Shown here in pieces: positions 1 through 7,833 of a stretch of 42,189 nucleotides of DNA. The position numbers were made by a program, and so were the translations under genes. The stretch lies in assembly GCA_903920695.1 (NCBI GenBank), contig CAIXNB010000121.1, positions 1-42,189 on the forward strand, read 5' to 3'. The DNA is from an uncultured beta proteobacterium (GTDB lineage: Bacteria; Pseudomonadota; Gammaproteobacteria; Burkholderiales; Burkholderiaceae_C). The notes beneath the pieces were generated by a model. That model saw nothing but the letters and a program-made list of their open reading frames with translations, was not told the origin of the DNA and did no database searches. Positions within the stretch are counted from its first letter, which is position 1. Each line of letters opens with the position of its first letter.

Positions 1-2
1 CC

Positions 3-848
3 CGTTTTCACCTGCACCACCTCCCGCGCCTCACCACACGGCCTGAGCACATCAAGGCGATGCGGCAGACGATTTTGAATCTCGCTGTGCGTGGGCTGCT
101 CGTGCCGCAGGATGTGGACGACGAACCGGCGAATGCGTTGCTGCAAGAGATTCACCACCAGAAGGCGCAGCTTGTGCGCTTGGGTGCCATTCCGAAGGAG
201 AAGACCCTGGCAGAACAGCCATTGCTTACATTTTCGCTTCCTGTTCTATGGCAGGCTGTTCGCTTGGGCAATTTGTGTAATCTGGTCACCAGCGGTTCAC
301 GCGGATGGGCAGAGTTTTATGCCAAGAGTGGGCCAAAGTTCTTACGTGCCCAGAACATTCGTTTTGGTCGTTTACGCCTAGACGATCTTGCATGCGTGAA
401 TCCACCCGCTAGGAGTGAAGGTGCGCGAACACAAGTTCAGCAGGGCGATCTTTTGATCGTTATTACAGGAGCTGGGGTTACCAATCCAGCCGTGCTTGAC
501 CGCGATCTTGGTGCGGCCTACGTCAGCCAGCACGTCGCACTGGTTCGGCCAACGACTGCGACTTTGTCGAGATGGCTGCTGTTGTGCCTGATGGCCGGTC
601 CAAGTGGACGCGACGAATTAGTTCAACGGGCCTATGGTGCTGGAAAACCAGGTTTGAATCTGGACAATATTCGCTCGCTGAATGTGCCACTCCCGCCCCT
701 CGCCGAACAACACCGCATCGTCGCCAAGGTCGATGAACTCATGACGCTGTGCGACGAACTCGAAGCCCAACTCAACAACACCCAGACCGACAGCCGCCGC
801 ATGCTTGAGGCGGTGCTGGATGCGGCGCTGATTCCGACGAACGGATAG
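3..848 (+). CDS. hsdS: Type I restriction-modification specificity subunit HsdS, 3' part
   Basis: HsdS is the DNA-recognition subunit of type I restriction-modification complexes and partners with HsdM and HsdR. The reading frame is open from base 3, so the gene begins to the left of the window. An internal Met at 60 is not the start: the residues before it (HLPRLTTRPEHIKA) run straight into RQTILNLAVRGLLVPQD, the conserved central spacer that leads into the second half of HsdS. What follows looks like the second target-recognition domain. The C-terminal conserved spacer contains PLPPLAEQHRIVAKVDELM and a coiled-coil stretch (CDELEAQL). HsdM and HsdR are not visible and presumably lie upstream. 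The gene ends 37 bp before darT, so this edge looks like a defence cluster. The identification is strong; the target sequence cannot be inferred. Confidence 0.9.
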   Translation, partial: RFHLHHLPRLTTRPEHIKAMRQTILNLAVRGLLVPQDVDDEPANALLQEIHHQKAQLVRLGAIPKEKTLAEQPLLTFSLPVLWQAVRLGNLCNLVTSGSRGWAEFYAKSGPKFLRAQNIRFGRLRLDDLACVNPPARSEGARTQVQQGDLLIVITGAGVTNPAVLDRDLGAAYVSQHVALVRPTTATLSRWLLLCLMAGPSGRDELVQRAYGAGKPGLNLDNIRSLNVPLPPLAEQHRIVAKVDELMTLCDELEAQLNNTQTDSRRMLEAVLDAALIPTNG

Positions 849-885
849 CAGGTCCTGCGAAAGTATTATTCCGTAACGATTTGCT

Positions 886-1566
886 ATGGCTATCCCCAAC
901 CCCGTTCGCCTCTTCCACATCACCGCTATCGCCAACTTGCAGGCGATTTGCGCGGAGGGCGCGCTGGTGTCCAAAAACGGTGGTGCAGCGGCAGGTGTTG
1001 TCTACCAGAATATTGCCCACACAAGTATTTAAGAACGGCGGGCAGCAAAGCCCGCACCCAATCCGCCCGGCGGCACCTTGCATGACTATGTTCCGTTTTA
1101 CTTCGCGCCCCGGTCGCCCATGTTGTTGGCGATCCATGGCGGCAAGGTGGCGGGCTGTGATTTGCGCCAGGAAGACATCGTGCATCTGGAGACCACCGTT
1201 GAGCGCGTCACTGCCGCCGGTGAAGAGTTTGTTTTCTATGACCGGAATGCCACGCTGGCTTTCAGTACACCGTACACAGATCTCGCTAACTTGAATGCCG
1301 TGGCTTGGGACATCCTGACGGAGGCGCCGCAGTTGGATGGCTTTTGCAAGTATTTTCAGAACCGGCATCAAGACGTGCGCCATGCCGACCGTATGGAGCT
1401 GCGGCTGGCGGAGTTTCTGGTACGCCATAGGGTGCCCTTGGGGCAGTTTGTTCGCATCGGTGTGGTCACGCAGGCAAAGGCGGCTGAGGTCAAAACCATC
1501 CTGGCTTTGGCAGGAGTACCATTATCCGTTGTGGTGCAACCCGACTGGTATTTTTTTGGCCAGTGA
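886..1566 (+). pseudogene. darT: DarT DNA ADP-ribosyltransferase toxin, interrupted by an in-frame TAA
   Basis: DarT toxins use NAD+ to ADP-ribosylate thymidine in single-stranded DNA. Reading from ATG 886, the frame gives a normal family N-terminus (MAIPNPVRLFHIT, then YQNIAHTSI), hits TAA at 1030-1032 (codon 49), and continues in the same frame with ERRAAKP, HDYVPFYFAPRSPML and the AEFLV segment that carries the catalytic Glu in the family. Without the stop the protein would be 226 aa, the usual size. Relatives have Gln at the stop position (QxRR), so a single CAA to TAA change explains it. A TTG at 1078 could restart translation for a 162-aa product, but that would lack the N-terminal NAD-binding His and the Arg of QxRR. 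The stop overlaps the start region of darG. I infer a loss-of-function allele; a sequencing error or readthrough is possible. Confidence 0.85.
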
Positions 1567-1568
1567 TC

Positions 1569-2636
1569 ATGTCCATACAACTTATACACGGCGACCTCTT
1601 GAAGCAGGATGATGTTGATGCAATCGTCAACACGGTCAACTGCGTCGGTGTGATGGGCAAGGGTATTGCGCTGCAGTTCAAGAACAAATGGCCGGAGAAC
1701 TTCAACCGCTATAGAGCGGCGTGTAGTGCCGGACAGGTCAGACCCGGCAAGATGTTTGTTTTTGACGCCGGTGCTTACGCCCAGCCGCACTACATCATCA
1801 ATTTCCCCACCAAGGATCACTGGCGCGGCAACTCCCGGATATGCTTCATCGAGGATGGATTGTGTGATCTGGTGGCGCAGGTGCAAAGGCTTGGCATCAA
1901 GTCCATCGCAGTGCCTCCTCTAGGTTGTGGCAATGGGGGCTTGAATTGGGATGATGTGAGGCCCTTGATCGTTGCGGCGTTCAGCGGGCTTGTCGATGTT
2001 GACGTTCGGCTTTTTGAACCTGGAACGGCGCCGAAAGCCAGAGCTATGGAGGTGCGGACTACGCGCCCCAGAATGACCGCCGGTCGCGCCGCCATCTTGA
2101 AAGCGATTGACACCTATCGCGACCTGAACTATGGCCTTTCGAAGATAGAGGTTCAAAAGTTGGGCTATTTCTTGCAGGTTGCTGGGCAGGATTTGAGGCT
2201 TCGCTTTGAGAAACATACCTACGGACCCTATTCCGACGAATTGCGCCATGCGCTCAATCGCATGGAGGGTCATTTCATTGTGGGTTTGGGGGACGGTGTC
2301 GTGGACTCTGAGATTGAACCTACCGTTGACGCCCTGGCCGAGGCTGATTCATTTATCGAGTCAGCCGGTGACGCTGCGTTAATCGCGCGTTTGGCACGGC
2401 TTTGCGTGCTCATCGATGGATTTCAGTCACCGTACGGCATGGAATTGCTGGCGACCGTGCATTGGGTTGCACAGAACGAGGCCGCTGTGGACTCTGCTGA
2501 TGGTGCGCTGGCCGCTGTCGGTGCGTGGAGTTCGCGCAAGAGAAAGCTGATGCAGCCGTCACACGTCAAAGCTGCCTGGGAGCGGCTCGCGGGCGAAGGC
2601 TGGCTTGCACCTGAGCGCTTGGCTGTGTTGGCATAG
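1569..2636 (+). CDS. darG: DarG macrodomain antitoxin, DNA ADP-ribosyl glycohydrolase
   Basis: DarG removes ADP-ribose from thymidine in DNA and also blocks DarT by binding it. The macrodomain (about residues 1-155) shows NTVN at 21-24, GVMGKGIALQF, and NFPTKDHWRG, where Lys82 matches the catalytic Lys of DarG/TARG1-type macrodomains. It is followed by PPLGCGNGGLNW. The C-terminal domain (about residues 170-355) has KLGYFLQVAGQDLRLRF and YGPYSDELRHALNRMEGHF, typical of the DarT-binding part. I use ATG 1569 (355 aa), which gives a normal macrodomain start; a GTG at 1563 in the same frame overlaps the darT stop. The gene appears intact, unlike its toxin partner. It is probably translationally coupled to darT. 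Confidence 0.9.
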   Translation: MSIQLIHGDLLKQDDVDAIVNTVNCVGVMGKGIALQFKNKWPENFNRYRAACSAGQVRPGKMFVFDAGAYAQPHYIINFPTKDHWRGNSRICFIEDGLCDLVAQVQRLGIKSIAVPPLGCGNGGLNWDDVRPLIVAAFSGLVDVDVRLFEPGTAPKARAMEVRTTRPRMTAGRAAILKAIDTYRDLNYGLSKIEVQKLGYFLQVAGQDLRLRFEKHTYGPYSDELRHALNRMEGHFIVGLGDGVVDSEIEPTVDALAEADSFIESAGDAALIARLARLCVLIDGFQSPYGMELLATVHWVAQNEAAVDSADGALAAVGAWSSRKRKLMQPSHVKAAWERLAGEGWLAPERLAVLA

Positions 2637-2671
2637 CCCCCCCAGGCGGGATCGTCCCGTTACCTGAAGCA

Positions 2672-3619
2672 GTGATCACCTTCCACAATCCCCTGCACAC
2701 CCTGCACCAGGGCAAGCTCGAAATGTTTCGTGGCCAGTTGGTGCCGTGCTTTGAGGTGCTGGCGCGCGTGGCGCATGTGCTGGCCGAGATTGAACGGCGT
2801 GGCCTGGGGTCGGTGCGTCAACCAACGGCGTTTGACGACAGCGCGCTGACTGCCATCCACACGCCGCGCTATCTGGACTTTCTGGCCCACGCCTGGGACG
2901 AGTGGGTGGCGCTGGACCCGGCCAATGCGGCGCGCGATGCCTTGCCTTCACTGTGGCCGGTGCGCAGCTTTCGCAGCGATGTGCTGCCGGCCAACTTCTC
3001 GGCGCGCATGGGGCTGTTTTCCTTCGATGCCGGCACGCCCTTGATGGCTGGCACCTGGACGGCGGCGCGTGCTGGCGCCGACTTCTTTGGCGGCTACTGC
3101 TTTCTGAACAATGCCGCGCTGGCCGCGCAGCAGTTGCGGGAACAAGATGCGGCGCGTGTCGCGGTGCTTGACATCGACTACCACCACGGCAACGGCACGC
3201 AGGCGATTTTCTATGCGCGTTCCGATGTGTTCTTCACCAGCATCCACGGCGACCCAAATACCGAGTACCCGTTCTACCTTGGTTATGCCGACGAGCAGGG
3301 CGAAGCTGATGGGCTGGGTTGCAACCAGAACCTGCCGCTGCCGCGCGGCACCGGTTTTGCCGTCTGGCGCGCTGCGCTGGCGCAGGCGCTGCAGGGCATT
3401 GCGCGTTTTAGCGCCGATGCGCTGGTGGTGTCGCTCGGGCTCGATACCTTCGATGGCGACCCGGTGGCGGGCTTTCAACTGCAGAGCGACGATTACCTGC
3501 GCGTTGGTGCCGACATCGCAGCGGCGGGCCTGCCCACGGTCTTCGTGTTCGAGGGTGGCTACGCCGTGGCCGAAGTGGGCGTCAACGCGGTCAATGTGCT
3601 GGCGGGGTTTGGGGAGTAG
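2672..3619 (+). CDS. Acetylpolyamine amidohydrolase / histone deacetylase family protein lacking the catalytic His pair
   Basis: The family comprises zinc hydrolases that deacetylate acetylpolyamines or related amides. Zinc-site residues are present: Asp169 and His171 in LDIDYHHGNGTQ, Asp258 in SLGLDTFDGDP, and the transition-state Tyr297 in EGGY. The tandem catalytic His pair, normally in RPPGHHAG just before FGGYCFLNN, is absent. The sequence goes directly from MAGTWTAARAGA (about residues 125-136) to DFFGGYCFLNN. Compared with the Mycoplana enzyme as I remember it, about 30 residues are missing, and the frame is kept. At 315 aa the protein is shorter than the roughly 340 of the family. The start is GTG 2672, 35 bp after darG. 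Fold and family are secure. Activity is doubtful, so this may be an in-frame deletion pseudogene or a binding-only protein. Confidence 0.85.
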   Translation: MITFHNPLHTLHQGKLEMFRGQLVPCFEVLARVAHVLAEIERRGLGSVRQPTAFDDSALTAIHTPRYLDFLAHAWDEWVALDPANAARDALPSLWPVRSFRSDVLPANFSARMGLFSFDAGTPLMAGTWTAARAGADFFGGYCFLNNAALAAQQLREQDAARVAVLDIDYHHGNGTQAIFYARSDVFFTSIHGDPNTEYPFYLGYADEQGEADGLGCNQNLPLPRGTGFAVWRAALAQALQGIARFSADALVVSLGLDTFDGDPVAGFQLQSDDYLRVGADIAAAGLPTVFVFEGGYAVAEVGVNAVNVLAGFGE

Positions 3620-3640
3620 GTTTGCAATGAATGGTGAGTC

Positions 3641-3710
3641 GTCATGCCGGACCCGATCCGGCATCGAGTGCTACTTGAAGCATGGATTGCGGATCAGGTC
3701 CGCAATGACA
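3641..3710. repeat. Dispersed palindromic repeat, two-hairpin copy
   Basis: Two imperfect palindromes sit back to back: ATGCCGGACCCGATCCGGCAT (3644-3664 region) and ATTGCGGATCAGGTCCGCAAT (3685-3706 region). The outer ends are GTCAT and ATGACA, and about 15 bp separate the hairpins. The same parts occur in the opposite order at 9461-9516, and one half occurs at 4539-4568. The element lies between converging genes and may also act as a transcription-ending or mRNA-stabilising hairpin. REP-like elements of this kind are common in proteobacterial genomes. Confidence 0.8.
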
Positions 3711-3734
3711 AATTTGGGGTTGTCATGCAGTCCA

Positions 3735-4541
3735 TCAGAGCAAATCCGGGCGCGCCGCAATCAGCACCCTTGCCAACTCCGCAAAGCCGGCCCCGCCGCG
3801 CGACGGTGTGATGTAGGCCGGCAGGGCGTTCATGCGGGTGGCGAAGGCGGCCACGTTGGCGACGCCGACGGCGTGGGGCAGGTAGGCGAACATCGGTGCG
3901 TCGTTCGGCGAATCGCCGACGAAGATGCAGCGTTCGCGCTCTTGTGCCAACTCGATGCCATAACGTTCGCGCATCAGCAGGTGCGCCATGCTGAGCTTGT
4001 CGTACTGGCCGAACCAGCCATTGACGTGGATCGAACTGACCTTGGCGCTCATGCCGGCTTCTTCCATCAGGGTGACGATGCGCTCGACGGCGCTCTGCGG
4101 CAGCGGTGGCACGTCTTCGCAGAAATCAATGGCCAGGTCGTACAGGCGGCAGAACTGGTCGGACGCGACGGCGCAGCCCGGCACTTGGCGCAGGATCGTC
4201 TCGCGCACCGCGGCCAGGCCGGCGCTGTTGGCGGCGCGCGCCGCCTCAATGAGCAAGTGGCGGCAGCGGAGCTTGCGTGCCGCGTGGTCGTGCCAGTAGT
4301 AGAAGGCGCCGTTCTCGCCAATGACGGCGTCCACCGGCCACATGCGCGCGATGTGGTCGCACCAGCCGGCGGGACGGCCTGTGATCAGGATCACGCGCAG
4401 ACCGACGCGGCGCAGGTCGTCCAGCGCGGCGTAGGCCGGCGGCGTGAGCTGGCCGTCGGTGGTCAGCGTGTCGTCGATGTCGCTGAAGACCGTGTGCATG
4501 CCGGCCGCGACGGCGCGTGGAAGTTGTTGCAGCGGCAGCAT
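3735..4541 (-). CDS. HAD superfamily (IIB-type) phosphatase
   Basis: This is a Mg-dependent phosphatase of the haloacid dehalogenase superfamily; the substrate cannot be told from sequence. Motif I is FSDIDDTLTTDG with nucleophile Asp21 and Asp23. Motif II lies in LITGRPAG, the conserved Lys in QYDKLSM, and motif IV is FVGDSPNDAPMF. The cap between motifs II and III is of C2 type, as in Cof and sugar phosphatases. I choose ATG 4541 (268 aa, MLPLQQLPRA). The frame stays open to an ATG at 4616 right after the prfC stop, but that extension reads PPVIASEAKQS, the usual translation of the dispersed repeat at 4539-4568, and is probably not part of the native protein. It lies downstream of prfC on the same strand. 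Confidence 0.85.
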   Translation of the reverse strand: MLPLQQLPRAVAAGMHTVFSDIDDTLTTDGQLTPPAYAALDDLRRVGLRVILITGRPAGWCDHIARMWPVDAVIGENGAFYYWHDHAARKLRCRHLLIEAARAANSAGLAAVRETILRQVPGCAVASDQFCRLYDLAIDFCEDVPPLPQSAVERIVTLMEEAGMSAKVSSIHVNGWFGQYDKLSMAHLLMRERYGIELAQERERCIFVGDSPNDAPMFAYLPHAVGVANVAAFATRMNALPAYITPSRGGAGFAELARVLIAARPDLL

Positions 4542-4568
4542 GGATTGCTTCGCTTCGCTCGCAATGAC
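4539..4568. repeat. Dispersed palindromic repeat, single-hairpin copy at a gene start
   Basis: This copy reads CATGGATTGC, a short CTTCG-rich loop, then GCAATGACG. It is the same unit as the right half of 3641-3710 but with a different loop. On the minus strand its last three bases form the ATG taken as the start of the HAD phosphatase gene. The repeat sits between prfC and that gene. Confidence 0.8.
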
Positions 4569-4616
4569 GGGAGGAGTAGCGGTCATGACGCGGGAGCCTC
4601 GCAATTCTCGAATCAT

Positions 4617-6248
4617 TTAACCCGCGCTTTGCAGCGCCAGCCCGGCGTGCTCGCGCAGCGGATGGAAGTGGATCTTGGGGAAACGCTCCTGCGCCAGGCG
4701 CACGTCGTAGGGCGAGGTGCAGAGGTAGGCCAGGGTGTTGGCGGCGTCGCGTGCCATGCGCATCGGGTAGGCGTCGCAAAAGGTTTTCAGTTCGGCCGGC
4801 GTGTCGGCCGTGATCCAGCGCGCGCCGGTGTACTGGCTGCCTTCCAGGCGGATGTCGGCGTCGTACTCGCCCTTGAGGCGGTGCTGCACCACCTCGAACT
4901 GCAACTGGCCGACGGCGCCCAGCAGCATGTTGCCGCCAACCTCGGGGCGAAAGACCTGGATCGCGCCTTCTTCACCGAGCTGCGCCAGGCCTTGCTGCAA
5001 CTGCTTGGTGCGCAGCGGGTTCTTCAGCACGACAGTCATGAACAGTTCGGGCGCGAAGAAGGGCAATCCGGTGAACTGCAGGTTGACGCTGCCGTCGGTG
5101 ATGGTGTCGCCAAGCTGCACGCCGCCGTGCGTGGTGAAGCCGACGATGTCGCCGGCATAGGCCTCGCTGACGGCCTCGCGGCGCTGGCTCATGAAGGTGA
5201 CGACGCTGGTCGGGCGCAGTTCCTTGGACGTGCGCATGACCTTGAGCTTCATGCCCGGCGTGTACTTGCCCGATGCGATGCGCACGAAGGCGATGCGGTC
5301 GCGGTGGTTCGCGTCCATGTTGGCCTGCACCTTGAAGACGACGCCGGAAAACGCTTCGTCTTCCGGTTGCATGACCTGGATCACCGGTTGCTTGTTGACC
5401 ACCAGCGAACTGGTGCGCGGCCCCGGCGAGGGCGCCAGATCAACCAGCGCTTCCAGGACTTCCATGACGCCGAAGTTGTTGACGCCGGAGCCGAAGAAAA
5501 CGGGGGTCTGCTTGCCGGCCAGAAAGGCCTCGCGGTCCCAGGCGGGCGAGGCGCCGGTGGCCAGTTCCATGCTCTCGACGGCGGTCTCGAACTCGTGGCC
5601 GAAGCGTTTCAGCAGTGCGTCGGGATTGGACAGCGGCATGGCGTCGAAGTCCTGCGGCAGGCGTTCGCTGCCGGACTCGAATACGGTCATGACCTGCGTG
5701 CGCAGGTTGATGATGCCGCCGAAGGTCTTGCCCTGGCCCACCGGCCAGGTCATGGGCACGCAGGGCATGCCGAGTTCGCGCTCGATCTCGTCGAGGATGT
5801 CGAGCGGTTCGCGCACTTCGCGGTCCATCTTGTTGACGAAGGTGATGATGGGTGTGTTGCGCTGGCGGCAGACCTCGCTCAGGCGGCGCGTCTGCGCCTC
5901 GACGCCATTGGCCGCGTCGATCACCATCAGCGCCGAGTCGACGGCGGTCAGCACGCGGTAGGTATCTTCCGAGAAGTCCTTGTGGCCGGGCGTGTCGAGC
6001 AGGTTGATGACGTGGTCGCGGTACAGCATCTGCATCACGCTGGAGGCAACCGAGATGCCGCGTTGTTTCTCGATTTCCATCCAGTCGCTGGTGGCGTGGC
6101 GCGTCGCCTTGCGCGCCTTGACCGAGCCTGCGATCTGGATCGCGCCCGAGAACAGCAGCAGCTTTTCCGTGAGGGTGGTCTTGCCGGCGTCGGGGTGGGA
6201 AATGATGGCAAAGGTGCGGCGGCGGCGGGTTTCGTTGGCAAAAGACAC
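4617..6248 (-). CDS. prfC: Peptide chain release factor 3 (RF3)
   Basis: RF3 is a translational GTPase that recycles RF1/RF2 from the ribosome after stop-codon recognition. The 543-aa product has the P-loop SHPDAGKTTL (residues 17-26), switch segments with RGISVASSVMQM, the G3 motif LLDTPGHKDFSEDTYR, and the G4 motif FVNKMDRE. Further on are the RF3-specific regions FFGSGVNNFGVMEVLEALV and GAVGQLQFEVVQHRL. Length matches the family (about 530-545). The start is ATG 6248. A 181-bp region separates it from the divergent cytochrome gene. Its stop (TAA, 4619-4617) abuts an in-frame ATG of the HAD reading frame, and the two genes may share a transcript. Confidence 0.97.
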   Translation of the reverse strand: MSFANETRRRRTFAIISHPDAGKTTLTEKLLLFSGAIQIAGSVKARKATRHATSDWMEIEKQRGISVASSVMQMLYRDHVINLLDTPGHKDFSEDTYRVLTAVDSALMVIDAANGVEAQTRRLSEVCRQRNTPIITFVNKMDREVREPLDILDEIERELGMPCVPMTWPVGQGKTFGGIINLRTQVMTVFESGSERLPQDFDAMPLSNPDALLKRFGHEFETAVESMELATGASPAWDREAFLAGKQTPVFFGSGVNNFGVMEVLEALVDLAPSPGPRTSSLVVNKQPVIQVMQPEDEAFSGVVFKVQANMDANHRDRIAFVRIASGKYTPGMKLKVMRTSKELRPTSVVTFMSQRREAVSEAYAGDIVGFTTHGGVQLGDTITDGSVNLQFTGLPFFAPELFMTVVLKNPLRTKQLQQGLAQLGEEGAIQVFRPEVGGNMLLGAVGQLQFEVVQHRLKGEYDADIRLEGSQYTGARWITADTPAELKTFCDAYPMRMARDAANTLAYLCTSPYDVRLAQERFPKIHFHPLREHAGLALQSAG

Positions 6249-6429
6249 AGATGAATTCCAGTTGGCTCCATGCGGGTGGAGAACTTTGGATTCTAAACGG
6301 CGGGGTCAGGGCGGCCGCACCTTATGGTTTTCTTAATGCGCTGCATGAGGGTCCCCTTTTTGTTCCTGACCGGCTAAAATTTTTTCACTCGCTGTCACCG
6401 TCTTTTAACTTTAATTCCGCACTAAAAAA

Positions 6430-6900
6430 ATGCTGAAAAAATCCGTAACTCCGCTTTTGGCCGTCCTCCTTTGCGCCCCTGCTTTTGCAGCGGATGTGAC
6501 TTATCAAAAAGATATTTTTCCAATTTGGGATGCACAATGTTCCGCCTGCCACGGTGCCCAATCGCCTTATATCGGGGACTTCCTGAAGGACGAAGGAAAG
6601 TACATCAAGCAATTGAAAGGGCCGCGCATGGACACTTACGCGAACCTGATTTATTTTGTCGGTTGGCCCGATACCGGCGCGCTCATGCGGCGGTTGGACG
6701 ATGGCTTGGGTCGCGCTGACCGGAAACCCGGCAATATGTACGAGCATCTCGGCGACACGGATGCCGAGCGGCAGGCCAACTTCAAGCTGTTCAAGGCCTG
6801 GGTTGGCGAGGAAGGCTGGACCCACAAGCATTGGGATGCTGCCGGTGGCGTTCCCGGCATCAGCAGGGCAGAACTGGAAAAAATCAAGGTGAAGTACTGA
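6430..6900 (+). CDS. Periplasmic c-type cytochrome (single haem)
   Basis: This 156-aa protein has a Sec signal peptide (MLKKSVTPLLAVLLCAPAFA, cleavage after AFA at residue 20) and one covalent haem site, CSACH at residues 37-41. Several downstream Met residues (67, 86, 103) could be the distal ligand. It resembles small class I cytochromes of Comamonadaceae that carry electrons in the periplasm; its partner is unknown. The surrounding genes give no functional clue, as it stands alone between divergent prfC and a membrane protease gene. The upstream stretch 6249-6429 has an AT-rich part (TAAAAT at 6375-6380) but no good -35 match. The 106 bp that follow hold nothing I recognise. Confidence 0.85.
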   Translation: MLKKSVTPLLAVLLCAPAFAADVTYQKDIFPIWDAQCSACHGAQSPYIGDFLKDEGKYIKQLKGPRMDTYANLIYFVGWPDTGALMRRLDDGLGRADRKPGNMYEHLGDTDAERQANFKLFKAWVGEEGWTHKHWDAAGGVPGISRAELEKIKVKY

Positions 6901-7006
6901 GAATCCAGGCGTGCCAATTGTGGTGCGGCTACAGGTTCAATCGGGCGTTCGTGCGTTCTGCAGCAAGCCGTGGGGGCCGCTGCCGATGATGCGTTGGTAG
7001 CAGACC

Positions 7007-7813
7007 ATGCGGGCCTGGTTGCAAACCTATTCGCTCGCGGGTTTCTATGCGCTGTCGCTCGTCCTGTCCTGGGCCTATTGGCTGACGTTGATCGCGCTTG
7101 GGCAGCGCGTCGAGTCGGGCACTGTGGTCACGCATCTGCCGGGTCTGCTTGGGCCGGCGCTGGCTGCGTTGGCCGTCATTGCCTTGCGAGATGGCCGTCA
7201 TGGTTTGCGCGCGTTGCTGGCGCGCGTTGTCCATATTCCCGCGCCATATGCGCCAAAGCTGGCGCTCGCGCTGTCGCCGCTGGCGCTGGGCGCGCTTGCG
7301 TTTCTGGTGCTGGCGGTGTGGGGTCGGCCGCTGCCGGCGCTAGCGTCTTTTGCGAAGTATCCGGGCGTGCCCGAGAGTTGGTCGCTGGCTCAAACCGTTG
7401 TCGTCGTCTTGCTGGTGAATGGCTTCGGCGAGGAGATCGGCTGGCGTGGCTTTGCGACTGAGCGGCTGTTCGAGCGTCACGGCCGCTTCCAGGCGACGCT
7501 GTGGCTGGGGCTGCTCTGGGGCCTGTGGCACTTGCCTCTGTTCTGGCTCAACGCCAGCATGATGGCGCTGGTTGGTCCGATGCTGTTTGGTTGGGCCTTC
7601 GGTTTGCTCTGCGGCGCTTTCGTCCTGGCCCATGTCTATGTGCTGTGCGGCCGCAGCATCCTGTGCGTGGCGCTCTGGCACACGGCCTATAACCTGATGG
7701 TCGCGACTGAGGCCGGACGCGGTTTACCGGCGGCGCTGGTCAGCACCGCAGTCATGTTCTGGGGCCTCGTTGCGGCCTGGCGCTGGTGGCATGCCACACC
7801 TGATGGCAAGTAA
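7007..7813 (+). CDS. CPBP family intramembrane metalloprotease (Abi/CAAX-type)
   Basis: This 268-aa polytopic membrane protein carries the CPBP (CAAX protease and bacteriocin-processing) signature. The three motifs are EEIGWRG with Glu142, Glu143 and Arg147; LLWGLWHLP with His175; and ALWHTAYN with His225 and Asn229. About eight hydrophobic segments are visible. The family cleaves membrane substrates or acts in bacteriocin self-immunity; no substrate is suggested by the neighbours. The start is ATG 7007. Its end lies only 5 bp before the TATAAT box of the ahcY promoter, so the two genes are probably separately transcribed. Confidence 0.85.
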   Translation: MRAWLQTYSLAGFYALSLVLSWAYWLTLIALGQRVESGTVVTHLPGLLGPALAALAVIALRDGRHGLRALLARVVHIPAPYAPKLALALSPLALGALAFLVLAVWGRPLPALASFAKYPGVPESWSLAQTVVVVLLVNGFGEEIGWRGFATERLFERHGRFQATLWLGLLWGLWHLPLFWLNASMMALVGPMLFGWAFGLLCGAFVLAHVYVLCGRSILCVALWHTAYNLMVATEAGRGLPAALVSTAVMFWGLVAAWRWWHATPDGK

Positions 7814-7817
7814 TCCG

Positions 7818-7823
7818 TATAAT
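7818..7823 (+). promoter_or_regulatory. Probable -10 box of the ahcY promoter
   Basis: There is a perfect TATAAT, 11 bp upstream of the first paired base region of the SAH riboswitch, which is the right distance for transcription to start at about 7830. The -35 region is not a clear match. Confidence 0.6.
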
Positions 7824-7833
7824 CTGGCCTTCA

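Noticed and set aside
1078..1566. A separate 162-aa gene starting at TTG 1078
   Set aside because: It is the continuation of darT after the in-frame stop, as the N-terminal part upstream is in the same frame and family-like.
3111..6254. A 1047-codon open frame on the plus strand
   Set aside because: It runs opposite prfC and the HAD phosphatase gene and partly over the amidohydrolase. Its composition (Ala/Arg/Val/Gly/His rich) is that of an antisense shadow of GC-rich codons, while the minus-strand products are clear families.
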